From the NCBI GenBank assembly GCA_017463445.1, contig JAFTPF010000079.1, positions 1-33,415 on the forward strand: a stretch of 33,415 bases of DNA. Reading direction: 5' to 3'. Below the pieces are notes generated by a model. It was not told the DNA's origin, made no database searches, and saw only the letters and a list, made by a program, of their open reading frames with translations. Positions within the stretch are counted from its first letter, which is position 1, and every line of letters begins with the position of its first letter. Made by a program: the position numbers and the translations under genes. Shown here one piece after another: positions 21,941 through 32,053 of the stretch. The stretch is from Clostridia bacterium (GTDB taxonomy: Bacteria; Bacillota; Clostridia; Oscillospirales; CAG-272).

Positions 21941-24900
21941 AACAGAGAATCAAGCTTCGACATAGATTTTTGGCCGGTTTTCTGGCAATCGCGATGCTGA
22001 TCGTGGCAGTGCCCGTACTAGGTCTTGCTTCGATCGCTCCCACCACTGAGAGTCGCGTGACCGACCCTTCCACTATGGATCACTGGAAGCAGTACTTCGG
22101 TTCCGACGTGTTGAGCACCGTAAACGCAGGTGCGATCTGGACAGATAAGTCGGTCTTTACCGATGCTTCCGCGTTCAACGGGCTGGTCACCATGGACGAT
22201 CCGAACAACAACTTCCTGGTTGCACTGTCGGCGATCGCGGCCAATAAGAGCATCGTGGGCTATTCCCATATTCCTACCGATACGATGCTGGTGCTGGATG
22301 TTTCCGGCTCTATGAACGACGAGAACAACGACGCGGTGGACGAGCTGGTTGCAGCTGCCAACGCGGCCATCAAGGAGCTGCAGGCCACCAACCGCTACAA
22401 TCGCGTGGGCGTAGTGCTCTATTCAGGCAACTCGTCAACCAATCAGGCTGCAACTGCATCCACCGCAACCGTTCTGCTACCTCTGGGCAGATACAGCCAC
22501 TCCAGCAATACCTTTTTGGTGAAGGAAACTGAAGACGGTGACGAGCTGGTTCGGGTCAACCGCGACGTCTCTAACGGCACTACCACGATGCGCCGTGCGT
22601 CTAAAACCGTTGAGGGCGGCACCTACATTCAGAACGGTATCTATCAGGCGATGGAAGAGCTGCTGGCTGTAGAGGACACCACCATCGAGGGCGGCTTCCA
22701 GGCAGGTACCAAGCGTATGCCCATCATGGTATTGATGAGCGACGGCGCTCCCACCGTTGCCACCGATGATTTCGCAGGTGTTACCGATCGTAACGGCAAT
22801 ACCTCCTTCGGAAACTCCAACATCGGTAACGGTTCTTCCACCAACGATACCATGGGCTTCCTGACCCAGCTGACCGCATCCTATGCAAAGGGCAGAATCG
22901 AGGAGCATTACGACAACAGCGCACTCTTCTATACCCTGGGCTTTGGCGTGGGCGACGAAGAGATCGCAGTCAGCGTACTGGATCCTGAGAAATCCACCGA
23001 CGATATCGACTCCGACTGGGAGGCTTATCTTGAGCTGGAAGAGGACGAATATCTGGTGCTTTCCGGACAGGGCAACAATGCCCGTTCGGTTGCGCTCAAT
23101 GAATATGCCACAGAACAGTTCTATGTAGACCGGTACTTCTCGGCTGACGACGCCGACGAGCTGGAAGACGTATTTGAAGAGATCGTACAGCAGATCATCA
23201 TTCAGTCTCTGTATTATCCCACCCTGGTCAACACCACCACTACCGCAGACGGCTACATCCAGTTTATCGATGACATCGGCGATTATATGGAGGTCAAGTC
23301 CATCAAGGGCATTGTGCTGGGCAACACCCTCTTCTCCGGCGAACTGCTTGCGGAGAACTTTCAGGATGGCGGCGGATCTCTGGGTACCGTTGACAGACCC
23401 AACGCAATGGGCGACGAAATGGTCTGGGCAGTGGTACAGCGTCTGGGCATCGACAAGCTTCCTCAGTATGATACATACGACAAGCAGGTAGTGGCAGCCC
23501 GAGAGCTGATCACTATGGCTTATCAGCACGGTCAGCTGTCCTATTCGGCTGACGAGGAGACCGGCGAGGTGCAGTTCTCCAACTACATCGGCTGGTATGC
23601 AGACGCCGACGGAAACTATCTGGGCTTCTGGGACGCTTCCCATATGGCAGACGACGTACCTGTAGGCGCGGCTTATACCAATAAGTCCTACGGTATGATG
23701 GGTTCCGTAAAGGACGGCTTCCGCGAGAGCGATATGATGTACATCTCCATTCAGGTGCACACCGAGATCGCTACCGGACACAGCGAAGTGATCTGGAAGA
23801 TTCCTGCATCGCTGGTTCCCGTCGTTACCTACAACGTATCCCTTACCGGTGAGAGTCTGGATGATCCCGGCGACATCACCGTTGAGATCGACGACGCCGA
23901 TCCCATCCGCCTGGTATTCGAGGTAGGTTTGCGTTCCGACATTACCGCGCTGAATATCACTGAGAAGTTGGGTGATAATCACCGCAACGAGGACGGCACC
24001 TACACCTTCTATACCAACGCATGGAGCCAGGCAGCCCATGACGACGAGTCGTTGCTCCCCTCCGAGGCGATCAATACCGTTGCGTTCTTTGAGCCCTCTG
24101 AGGAAAACGAAAGATACTATTATAACGAAAACACCACCATCTATCAGCTGGTAAACGGCGAGTACGTCAAGTATACCGGCGATACTAAGCCGTCCGGCGA
24201 CAGCTTCTACCGTCAGGTGAATGTTTTCGAGATTACCGATGCCGAGACGGGCAAGGCGGTTTTGAAGACTGAATACGAAGAGGTAACCGTACAGGCACAG
24301 GCGTCTGCTCAGCGCGACGACAACGGAAACTGGTACGTTCCGATGGGCACAGTTCGCCGTACCACTGCCGATGTCGAGGAGAATAAGAGCTCCAATGTTA
24401 CCGGAACCCTGCTTCACGCATTCTGCTTGGGCATTGAGCAGCACCTCGATGACGATCTGTCTGACGGTGACGACTCCTACTACTACGCCGATACTATCCT
24501 GGGCAATAACGGTAAGCTGACCGTCAGCCCCGCTACGGGTGTCGTGATCTCCAAGGTCGTCGATGATACCATCACCAATGATAACGCGATCTTTACCTTC
24601 AATGTGGAGAGCGAGGACGTGGACGACGGTGTCTATCTGGCAACCTACGAGGACGCTGACGGCAATCAGACCTTGAGCCTGGTGAACTTTACCGGCGGTG
24701 TGTCCGACGATATTCTGCTGAAAGCAGGGCAGAGCGTTTACATCACCGGCATTGCTCCCGGCGATTACACCGTGACCGAAAATGTCGCGGGCGATTACAA
24801 GGTCAAGTCCATCAACGGCAGAGCCGTGGACGGCGAGACCGGCACCACCGTGACGGTAGTGGAACACGAGCTGGTATCCGCTGTGTTCGAAAATACTGTA

Positions 24901-27900
24901 AAATCCTTCGGTAACGTGATCATCTCCAAGACGGTAGAGCATCCCTTCGCCGATACCTACGAAATTCCTGCGAACCTGGTCTTCGAGTTTGAGATCACTA
25001 TTACCGATGTGGAAGGCACTCCCCGTGCCAACACCACCTACCACACTGCTACCGGCACGACCATCGTTACCGATGGCTCCGGTAAGGCGTCTGTGAAGCT
25101 GCACGCAGGGCAGTCCATCCGTCTGAACGACCTCTTCGAGACTGACATCGTTACCGTTCGTGAGGTTAACCTTCCCGCAGGCTTTACCGCAGAAGAAACT
25201 CAGCTGAGCGCATCGGTATCCGCCGATACCAACAAGGTTCTGGCGTTCGTGAACACCTACACGCCCGACGAGGTGGATCCCGTCAACGTGACCGTGAAGG
25301 GCACCAAGGAGCTGGACGGCAGAGTCTGGCTGGATAGCGATACCTTCGAATTCGAGCTGCAGCGCTACGACCGCACCGCCGCAACCTGGAACAAGATCGG
25401 CGCATCTCAGACCGCCACCAAGGCGGATCCCGACTTTGATTTCACGGCTGTGCTAAGCGGCGAGAGTTATACCGAGATCGGTACCTACCATTACCGTATC
25501 GTAGAGGTCTATGACGCCAACAACGCCATCGGCGGTGTAGCATATGATACTAATCCCCGTTACTTCAATGTAACCGTTACCGATTCCGATATGGACGGCG
25601 AGCTGGAGATCGCTGAGGTCACGACTCCTGCTCTGGCTACCGTTACTTACGACGATGAGACCCTGACCTGGAACGTAGACGCTTCCTTCACTAACAGTTA
25701 TGCTCCCGCAGGCTCCGCAGGCATTATCATCTCCATCAACAAGGTGGTGGAAAGCCTGAACGGCGCAGAGATCTCCCTAGAAGGCTTCGAGTTTGGCCTC
25801 TACGAGGGCGACAATCTGATGGGTGATACCGTGTTTACCGCGGCTGACGGCACCGCGCAGATCAGATTGGTCTACAATGCGCCCGACTGCGGCAATACCT
25901 ACACCTACATCCTGAAAGAGCTCCCCGGCGACGTTCCCGGTATGACCTACACCGACACTGTCTACATCATCGAAGTGACCGTTGTGGATAATCTGGACGG
26001 GACCATCGGCGCAGTGGTCTATACCTCCACTGCTGACGACACCATCCCCGAGGATGCGGATACCGTGTACTCCGCAACCTTCACCAACACCTACGATCTG
26101 ACCGATGCTGCCGTTACCGTTGCGGGCAACAAGGTCCTGACCGGCAGACCCCTGATCGTGGGCGGCTTTACCTTTAATCTGTACGAGACCGGCGTCAATT
26201 TCTCTATCGCAGGCCTGGAACCCATCGCAACCGCTACCAACAAGTCCAACGGGACCTTCGCCTTTGACGCGCTGACCTTCGACACCGTCGGTACCTACTA
26301 TTATGTAGTGACCGAGCAGGAGGGAACGCTGGGCGGCATCACCTACGACGATACCGTTTATCGCGTTACCGTGATCGTCACCGATAACGGCGACGGCACG
26401 CTGGCAACCTCCGTCATCACCACCAACGGCGACGGCACCACTGCTCCCATCACCTTCCGCAACTACTACGATGCAGAAGATGTTGACGTTTCCGTAGACG
26501 GCATCAAGACTCTGGACGGCAGAGATCTGCAGGCCGGCGAGTTCAGCTTCGGGCTGTACGAGACCGATTCCAGCTTCTCCATCGCCGGTCTGACTGCCGC
26601 ACAGATCGCAGTCAATACCGCAAACGGCGGCTTTAGCTTCACCGACCTGACCTTTGACACCGCAGGCACTTACTACTACGTCGTAGTGGAGGAGAAGGGC
26701 AATCTGGGCGGCGTTGCATACGATGCTACCGCATACCATATCACCGTTACCGTCACCGATGACGGGGCGGGTGCACTCCACGCCACCGTCTCCATGACCA
26801 ACGGCGCAGGCATCGCCGTTACCGCCATCGAATTTGAGAACGGTTACACCACTACCCCTGCATCCGTACCCCTTTTGGGCAACAAGACTCTGACCGGCAG
26901 AGCGCTGGCGATCCGCGAGTTCGGCTTTTTGCTCTATCAGACCGACTCCGGCTTCTCAGTTGCAGGTCTGACTCCCGTGCAGACTGTCCGCAACGCTGCT
27001 AACGGAAGCTTCCGCTTCACCGATCTTTCCTTTGACCGTGCCGGCGTTTACTACTACGTCGTAGCGGAAGAGCAGGGCAATCTGGGCGGCGTGACCTATG
27101 ACGATACCGTTTATCGCATCACCGTGACCGTCACCGATAACGGTGCGGGCGAGCTGATCGCTTCGGTCGATATGACCGACGGCAGCGGCAACGACGCGGC
27201 CGCGATCGCATTCCGCAACATCTACACCACCGCAGGCACTACCGCAACCATTTCCGGTAACAAGACCCTCAGCGGCAGAGATCTGCAGGCAGGCGAGTTC
27301 AGCTTCCAGCTGTATCAGACCGGCGCGAGCTTCGCTATCAGCGGCATTGATGCCATCGACACCGTCACCAACTCGGCAAACGGCAGATTCAGCTTCGACG
27401 CGCTCCGCTTTGACGAGATCGGTACTTACTACTATGTCGTAGTAGAGGAGCAGGGCGATCTGGGCGGCGTGACCTATGACGGCGCGGTTTACCGCGTGAT
27501 TGTTACCGTCACCGATAACGGACACGGTCAGCTGGAGGCAGCAGTTGCCGTGACCAACGAAAACGGCGCCTCCGTTTCGGCCATCAGCTTTACCAACATC
27601 TATTCCGCCGACAGCACTTCGGCTACTATTTCGGGTAACAAGGTGCTGACTGGCAGACCTCTGCAGGCAGGCGAGTTCAGCTTTGAGCTGTATCAGGCAA
27701 ACGCAAGCTTTGTTGCGAGCTCAAGTGCCCTCCAGACCAAGCAGAACACCGCAGGCGGTCACTTTATCTTCGATACGCTGACCTATGATGTGGCCGGTAC
27801 CTACTACTACGTAGTGACCGAAAAGGCAGGCACGCTGGGTGGCGTGGACTACGACGGCGCATCCTTCCGTGTCACCGTCACCGTCACCGATAACGGCGAG

Positions 27901-30900
27901 GGCGATCTGGTAGCTACCGTTGCATACGCCGACGAAGACGGCGATGCCGTGAATGCCATCACCTTCACCAACACCTATACCGTGACCTCTGTGAGCCAGT
28001 CCTTCGTGGCAAACAAGGTGCTGAACGGTCGTGATCCGGTTGCAAACGAGTTCAGCTTTGCGCTCTATCGGACCGGCTCCACCTTCTCTATCGGTACCCG
28101 CACACCTATCCAGATCAAGGGCAACTCCGCAAACGGTACGGTCGCATTTGACGCCATCACCTATACTTCTGCAGGCACCTACTATTACGTCGTTACCGAG
28201 CCGGCAGGCAGCCTGGGCGGCGTGACCTATGACGCGAAGATCTATCACATCACTGTGACCGTTACCGATAACGGCCAGGGTGCGTTGATCGCATCCAAGA
28301 CTATCACTGACGCACAGGGCAATGCCGTATCGCAGATCACCTTCACCAACACCTACACCGCAGAACCTACCTCTATCACCTTCGAGGGCAACAAGATCCT
28401 GAACGGTCAGGTCATCGCCGCAGGTAACTTCCACTTCGAGCTGTACAGCTATGCAAACGGCTTTAGCGGCGGAAAGACCTTCGTTCAGACCGTGAAGAAC
28501 GGCGAGGACGGCGTATTCGTATTTGACGCTTACATCTTTAACAAGGCAGGCACCTACTACTTCGAGATTGTCGAGAAGGCAGGCGATCTGGGCGGTGTCA
28601 CCTACGACAAGAACTACTATCGCATTACCGTAACCGTTGAAGACAACGGCGAGGGCGCGCTGGTGATCACCGAGCAGACCGCAGAGGATTCCGAAGGCGA
28701 GACCGCAAACGCATTCACCTTCGTCAACACCTACGAAGCGGCTCCCACCGAGGCTACCGTTTCGGGTACCAAGGTCCTGACCGGCAGAGCTTTGAAGGCA
28801 GGCGAGTTCAGCTTCGAACTGTATCAGACGGCCTCCGATTTCTCCATCAGCGGACTGAGCGCACTGCAGACCGTACAAAACGCAGCCGACGGCAAGTTCG
28901 CATTTGAAGCTATCTTCTACGACACCGCAGGTACTTACTACTATGTAGTTACCGAGCAGGCAGGCACGCTGGGGGGCATCACCTATGACGGTGCGAAGTT
29001 CCATGTCACCGTTACCGTTACCGACGACGGCGCGGGACAGCTCCGCGCTTCCGTTGCGGTAGTCAACCAGCAAGGAACTACCGTTGCAGCCATCCGCTTC
29101 AACAACCGTTACACTACCGAGCGCGCACAGACTGTCATCGGCGGTAACAAGGCGCTGACCGGCAGAACGCTCCACGCCTCCGAGTTTGAGTTCAATCTCT
29201 ACTCCACCGGCGCGAACTTCGCCATCAGCGGAGATCCTATTCAGATCACCCATAACACCGCAGACGGCAGCTTCGCATTCCATACCATCACCTACACTTC
29301 CGCGGGAACCTACTACTATGTAATCACCGAGACCGAGGGCGTGCTGGGCGGCGTGACCTATGACGCCACCGTTTACCACGTCACTGTTACCGTCACCGAT
29401 AACGGCGAGGGCGAATTGGTGGTAGAGCAGACCGTTACCAACGCGCTGGGCGAGACTGTAGAGGAGATCAACTTCTCCAACCGTTACAATGCAAACGGCA
29501 CCTCCATCACCCTTTCGGGCATCAAGACCCTCAGCGGCAGACCGTTGAATGCTGACGAATTCATCTTCCTGCTGTATCAGACCGAGGAAGACTTTTCCAT
29601 CGCAGGTCTTATCGAGTCGGATCTGAAGCGCAATGGTGCAGATGGCAGCTTCACCTTCGATGCGCTCACCTTCGACGCAGTCGGTACCTACTACTTCGTG
29701 GTAGTAGAGGAGAGCGGCAGTCTGGGCGGCGTGACCTACGACTCTACCGTTTACCGTGTGACCGTCACCGTCACCGATAACCAGCAGGGTCAGCTGGAGG
29801 CAACCGTCAGAACCGTTCTGGAGAGCGGAGCAGTCCGTGACACCATCCGCTTCACTAACACCTACACTGCCACTTCCACCGAGACATCCTTTGCAGGCGA
29901 TAAGACCCTGAGCGGCAGAGACCTGAAGGCAGGCGAGTTCAGCTTCGAGCTGTACGAGACCGGTCTGCACTTTGCCATCACCGGCGATCCCATCCAGACC
30001 AAGCAGAACACAGTCGACGGCAGCTTCCGCTTTGACGCTATCACCTACGCCGCTGCAGGTACTTACTACTACGCAGTCGTGGAAAAGGCAGGCACGTTGG
30101 GCGGCGTTACCTACGACGATGCTATCTACCACATCACCGTTACCGTAAGAGATAACGGCGAGGGTCAGCTGATCGCCACTACCGCACTCTTTGACGAGGC
30201 GGGCGACGAGATCGATGCTATTAGATTCGTCAACGAGTATAGCGCTGAGAGTACGACCGTTGACATTTCGGGCACCAAGGTCCTGACCGGAAGAGATCTG
30301 AAGGCAGGCGAGTTTGGCTTCGAGCTGTACGAGACCGGCGCCGACTTTGCCATTACCGGCGATCCCATCGAGACCAAGCAGAACGGCGCGGACGGCACCT
30401 TCGCCTTCTCCACCCTTACCTTTGATGCTGCAGGCACCTACTACTATGCAGTTGCCGAGCAGGCAGGCGCGTTGGGCGGCGTGACCTATGACGCTACAGT
30501 TTACCGCATCACCGTTATCGTTACCGATAACGGCGAGGGCAAGCTGATCGCCACTACCGCCATCTCCAACGGTACCTCAGAGGTGGAGACCATCGGCTTT
30601 ACTAACCTTTACGTTGCAGACAGCGCAAGCCTGATCATTTCGGGCACTAAAGCACTGGAGGGCAGAACCCTGAAGGCAGACGAATTTACCTTCGCTCTGT
30701 ATCAGACCGGCGCCGACTTCACCGTATCCGGCGACGCACTCCAGACCAAGACCAACAATGCAGGCGGCAGTTTCGTCTTCGACGCCATCACCTTTGAGGC
30801 AGCCGGTACCTACTACTATGCAGTAATAGAGCAGGCAGGCGAGCTGGGCGGTGTCACCTACGACGCCACCGTTTACCGTGTGACCGTTAAGGTTACCGAT

Positions 30901-31869
30901 AACGGCGAGGGCGATCTGATCGCTACCATCGACAGTATCTCTAACGGCACCGAAACCGTTGAGTCTATCACTTTTGCCAACAAGTACACCGCCAAGGGAA
31001 CCGTTATCACGCTGGGCGGCACCAAGATCCTGGTGGGCAGAGACCTTGCCGCGGGTGAGTTCACCTTCAGCCTCTATGCCGCAAACGAAAGCTTTGAGGC
31101 AGTGGGCGAGGCGATCGCCGCTACCAATGCAGCGGACGGCAGCTTCACCTTCGCAGATGTGGCAGTCGATGCCGCAGGCACCTACCGCTTCCTCATTACG
31201 GAAGTAGCAGGCGATCTGGAGCGTATGACCTACGATACCACCGTTTATCAGATCACCGTAACCGTCACCGACGACGGCGAGGGGAACCTGAAGGTCACCG
31301 AGACCATGATCAACAAGGCGGGCAGTACCGACGCTGAGCCCGAAGTGGCATTCGTCAATATCTATACTCCCAAGCCTGTTGACATCACGGTAGACGTGAA
31401 GGTCGAAAAGACCGTGCAGAACATGGGCAACGTTACTATGACGCCCGAGGGCTTCGAGTTTGTCCTGCAGAACACGGCAGGCGGCGATCCCATTTCGGTC
31501 ACCACTGATCAGCTGGGTCACGCCACCGTTACCCTGACCTTCACCGAGGACGACATCGGTAAGACCTATACCTACCAGCTGTCCGAGGTCAAGGGCTCCA
31601 TCGAGGGCATGACCTACAGCGATGCAGTCTACACCGTTACCGTGACCGTCTCGCTGGACGAGACCACCAACACGCTGGTGGCTGACCTTACCGTCAACGG
31701 AGAGGTGGCTGAGGCGGCAGTGGCAGCCTTTGAGAACGTATATGATTTCGATGAGGTTCCCCAGACCGGCGACAGCTTGATGCTGTGGATGACTCTGCTG
31801 GCAGTTAGCTGCGGCGCCATCCTGACGCTAGGCATCCGCCGCAAGAGACATCTCCACGCGGAAGACTAA
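21937..31869 (+). CDS. Giant VWA-headed, sortase-anchored surface protein with 14 Spy0128 domains
   Basis: This 3310-residue protein should be exported, wall-anchored and adhesive. A signal peptide (1-32) precedes a VWA domain (about 115-425) with MIDAS D121-x-S123-x-S125 and a second MIDAS acid D269 in MSDGAPT. A beta-rich region extends to ~865. CnaB-like domains lie at about 866-988 and 989-1113 (the latter starts ISKTVEHPFADTYEIP), a Spy0128 domain at 1114-1260 and an FctA-like domain at 1263-1388. Fourteen Spy0128 repeats (1389-3148) and a last FctA-like domain (3149-3273) follow. The protein ends with VPQTGD (3274-3279), a membrane stretch and a basic tail. VWA heads with isopeptide stalks are typical of pilus-tip adhesins, but this length is far above the usual ~800-1200 residues. 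RBS is AAAGGAT. It is translationally coupled to the small gene upstream. Confidence 0.92.
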   Translation: MKQRIKLRHRFLAGFLAIAMLIVAVPVLGLASIAPTTESRVTDPSTMDHWKQYFGSDVLSTVNAGAIWTDKSVFTDASAFNGLVTMDDPNNNFLVALSAIAANKSIVGYSHIPTDTMLVLDVSGSMNDENNDAVDELVAAANAAIKELQATNRYNRVGVVLYSGNSSTNQAATASTATVLLPLGRYSHSSNTFLVKETEDGDELVRVNRDVSNGTTTMRRASKTVEGGTYIQNGIYQAMEELLAVEDTTIEGGFQAGTKRMPIMVLMSDGAPTVATDDFAGVTDRNGNTSFGNSNIGNGSSTNDTMGFLTQLTASYAKGRIEEHYDNSALFYTLGFGVGDEEIAVSVLDPEKSTDDIDSDWEAYLELEEDEYLVLSGQGNNARSVALNEYATEQFYVDRYFSADDADELEDVFEEIVQQIIIQSLYYPTLVNTTTTADGYIQFIDDIGDYMEVKSIKGIVLGNTLFSGELLAENFQDGGGSLGTVDRPNAMGDEMVWAVVQRLGIDKLPQYDTYDKQVVAARELITMAYQHGQLSYSADEETGEVQFSNYIGWYADADGNYLGFWDASHMADDVPVGAAYTNKSYGMMGSVKDGFRESDMMYISIQVHTEIATGHSEVIWKIPASLVPVVTYNVSLTGESLDDPGDITVEIDDADPIRLVFEVGLRSDITALNITEKLGDNHRNEDGTYTFYTNAWSQAAHDDESLLPSEAINTVAFFEPSEENERYYYNENTTIYQLVNGEYVKYTGDTKPSGDSFYRQVNVFEITDAETGKAVLKTEYEEVTVQAQASAQRDDNGNWYVPMGTVRRTTADVEENKSSNVTGTLLHAFCLGIEQHLDDDLSDGDDSYYYADTILGNNGKLTVSPATGVVISKVVDDTITNDNAIFTFNVESEDVDDGVYLATYEDADGNQTLSLVNFTGGVSDDILLKAGQSVYITGIAPGDYTVTENVAGDYKVKSINGRAVDGETGTTVTVVEHELVSAVFENTVKSFGNVIISKTVEHPFADTYEIPANLVFEFEITITDVEGTPRANTTYHTATGTTIVTDGSGKASVKLHAGQSIRLNDLFETDIVTVREVNLPAGFTAEETQLSASVSADTNKVLAFVNTYTPDEVDPVNVTVKGTKELDGRVWLDSDTFEFELQRYDRTAATWNKIGASQTATKADPDFDFTAVLSGESYTEIGTYHYRIVEVYDANNAIGGVAYDTNPRYFNVTVTDSDMDGELEIAEVTTPALATVTYDDETLTWNVDASFTNSYAPAGSAGIIISINKVVESLNGAEISLEGFEFGLYEGDNLMGDTVFTAADGTAQIRLVYNAPDCGNTYTYILKELPGDVPGMTYTDTVYIIEVTVVDNLDGTIGAVVYTSTADDTIPEDADTVYSATFTNTYDLTDAAVTVAGNKVLTGRPLIVGGFTFNLYETGVNFSIAGLEPIATATNKSNGTFAFDALTFDTVGTYYYVVTEQEGTLGGITYDDTVYRVTVIVTDNGDGTLATSVITTNGDGTTAPITFRNYYDAEDVDVSVDGIKTLDGRDLQAGEFSFGLYETDSSFSIAGLTAAQIAVNTANGGFSFTDLTFDTAGTYYYVVVEEKGNLGGVAYDATAYHITVTVTDDGAGALHATVSMTNGAGIAVTAIEFENGYTTTPASVPLLGNKTLTGRALAIREFGFLLYQTDSGFSVAGLTPVQTVRNAANGSFRFTDLSFDRAGVYYYVVAEEQGNLGGVTYDDTVYRITVTVTDNGAGELIASVDMTDGSGNDAAAIAFRNIYTTAGTTATISGNKTLSGRDLQAGEFSFQLYQTGASFAISGIDAIDTVTNSANGRFSFDALRFDEIGTYYYVVVEEQGDLGGVTYDGAVYRVIVTVTDNGHGQLEAAVAVTNENGASVSAISFTNIYSADSTSATISGNKVLTGRPLQAGEFSFELYQANASFVASSSALQTKQNTAGGHFIFDTLTYDVAGTYYYVVTEKAGTLGGVDYDGASFRVTVTVTDNGEGDLVATVAYADEDGDAVNAITFTNTYTVTSVSQSFVANKVLNGRDPVANEFSFALYRTGSTFSIGTRTPIQIKGNSANGTVAFDAITYTSAGTYYYVVTEPAGSLGGVTYDAKIYHITVTVTDNGQGALIASKTITDAQGNAVSQITFTNTYTAEPTSITFEGNKILNGQVIAAGNFHFELYSYANGFSGGKTFVQTVKNGEDGVFVFDAYIFNKAGTYYFEIVEKAGDLGGVTYDKNYYRITVTVEDNGEGALVITEQTAEDSEGETANAFTFVNTYEAAPTEATVSGTKVLTGRALKAGEFSFELYQTASDFSISGLSALQTVQNAADGKFAFEAIFYDTAGTYYYVVTEQAGTLGGITYDGAKFHVTVTVTDDGAGQLRASVAVVNQQGTTVAAIRFNNRYTTERAQTVIGGNKALTGRTLHASEFEFNLYSTGANFAISGDPIQITHNTADGSFAFHTITYTSAGTYYYVITETEGVLGGVTYDATVYHVTVTVTDNGEGELVVEQTVTNALGETVEEINFSNRYNANGTSITLSGIKTLSGRPLNADEFIFLLYQTEEDFSIAGLIESDLKRNGADGSFTFDALTFDAVGTYYFVVVEESGSLGGVTYDSTVYRVTVTVTDNQQGQLEATVRTVLESGAVRDTIRFTNTYTATSTETSFAGDKTLSGRDLKAGEFSFELYETGLHFAITGDPIQTKQNTVDGSFRFDAITYAAAGTYYYAVVEKAGTLGGVTYDDAIYHITVTVRDNGEGQLIATTALFDEAGDEIDAIRFVNEYSAESTTVDISGTKVLTGRDLKAGEFGFELYETGADFAITGDPIETKQNGADGTFAFSTLTFDAAGTYYYAVAEQAGALGGVTYDATVYRITVIVTDNGEGKLIATTAISNGTSEVETIGFTNLYVADSASLIISGTKALEGRTLKADEFTFALYQTGADFTVSGDALQTKTNNAGGSFVFDAITFEAAGTYYYAVIEQAGELGGVTYDATVYRVTVKVTDNGEGDLIATIDSISNGTETVESITFANKYTAKGTVITLGGTKILVGRDLAAGEFTFSLYAANESFEAVGEAIAATNAADGSFTFADVAVDAAGTYRFLITEVAGDLERMTYDTTVYQITVTVTDDGEGNLKVTETMINKAGSTDAEPEVAFVNIYTPKPVDITVDVKVEKTVQNMGNVTMTPEGFEFVLQNTAGGDPISVTTDQLGHATVTLTFTEDDIGKTYTYQLSEVKGSIEGMTYSDAVYTVTVTVSLDETTNTLVADLTVNGEVAEAAVAAFENVYDFDEVPQTGDSLMLWMTLLAVSCGAILTLGIRRKRHLHAED
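26101..31380 (+). repeat. Array of 14 tandem Spy0128-type domain repeats (~375 bp each)
   Basis: The repeat unit is 124-126 codons. The isopeptide Lys codons start at 26131, 26506, 26884, 27262, 27640, 28015, 28393, 28771, 29149, 29524, 29902, 30277, 30649 and 31024. Each unit reads KxLxGRxLxxxEFxFxLY...GTYYYVVxExxGxLGGVTYDxxxYxVTVTVTDNG...FxNxY. Every unit keeps Lys, the Glu of the VxExxG segment and the Asn of FxNxY, the residues that form the internal Lys-Asn bond in Spy0128. Units have diverged in their middles and are not recent identical copies. Confidence 0.93.
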
Positions 31870-31881
31870 GTAAAACCAAAT

Positions 31882-31951
31882 AGGGAACCACATCGAGGTT
31901 CCCTGTGAACAAAAGCACCAACCACCCGATGATCGCTCGTCGGGTGGTTTT
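31882..31951 (+). terminator. Hairpin pair ending the giant gene
   Basis: AGGGAACC (31882-31889) pairs with GGTTCCCT (31897-31904). A second stem, AACCACCCGA (31920-31929) with TCGGGTGGTT (31940-31949), is followed by TTGTGTTCC. The T-tract is short, so the second hairpin is the likelier but not ideal terminator. Confidence 0.7.
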
Positions 31952-31992
31952 GTGTTCCTATTTGCGATTCAAAGAAAATTAACATTTTTCGG

Positions 31993-32021
31993 TAGAATCT
32001 TAGCAAGAAAAGGCGTATAAT
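31993..32021 (+). promoter_or_regulatory. Possible promoter of the LuxR-type regulator
   Basis: TATAAT at 32016-32021 is a perfect -10. The hexamer 17 bases upstream (TAGAAT, 31993-31998) matches the -35 consensus poorly, so the promoter may need an activator. Confidence 0.4.
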
Positions 32022-32053
32022 TATATTTACGCGTTGTAATGGAGGTGAGCGAA

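Noticed and set aside
22477..25104. Long minus-strand open frame (875 residues) opposite the giant surface gene
   Set aside because: It is a shadow of the strongly biased GAC/ACC/GGC codon use of the + strand gene. It has no RBS or recognisable domain, and lies fully inside a clear coding frame.
27721..30132. Long minus-strand open frame (803 residues) opposite the Spy0128 repeats
   Set aside because: Its apparent repeats mirror the + strand domain repeats. There is no domain, start signal or promoter on that strand.
26101..31380. Regular ~375-bp repeats considered as a CRISPR-like or satellite array
   Set aside because: The period is in whole codons and encodes conserved protein domains. 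The repeats are far too long and diverged for CRISPR, and no spacers are present.
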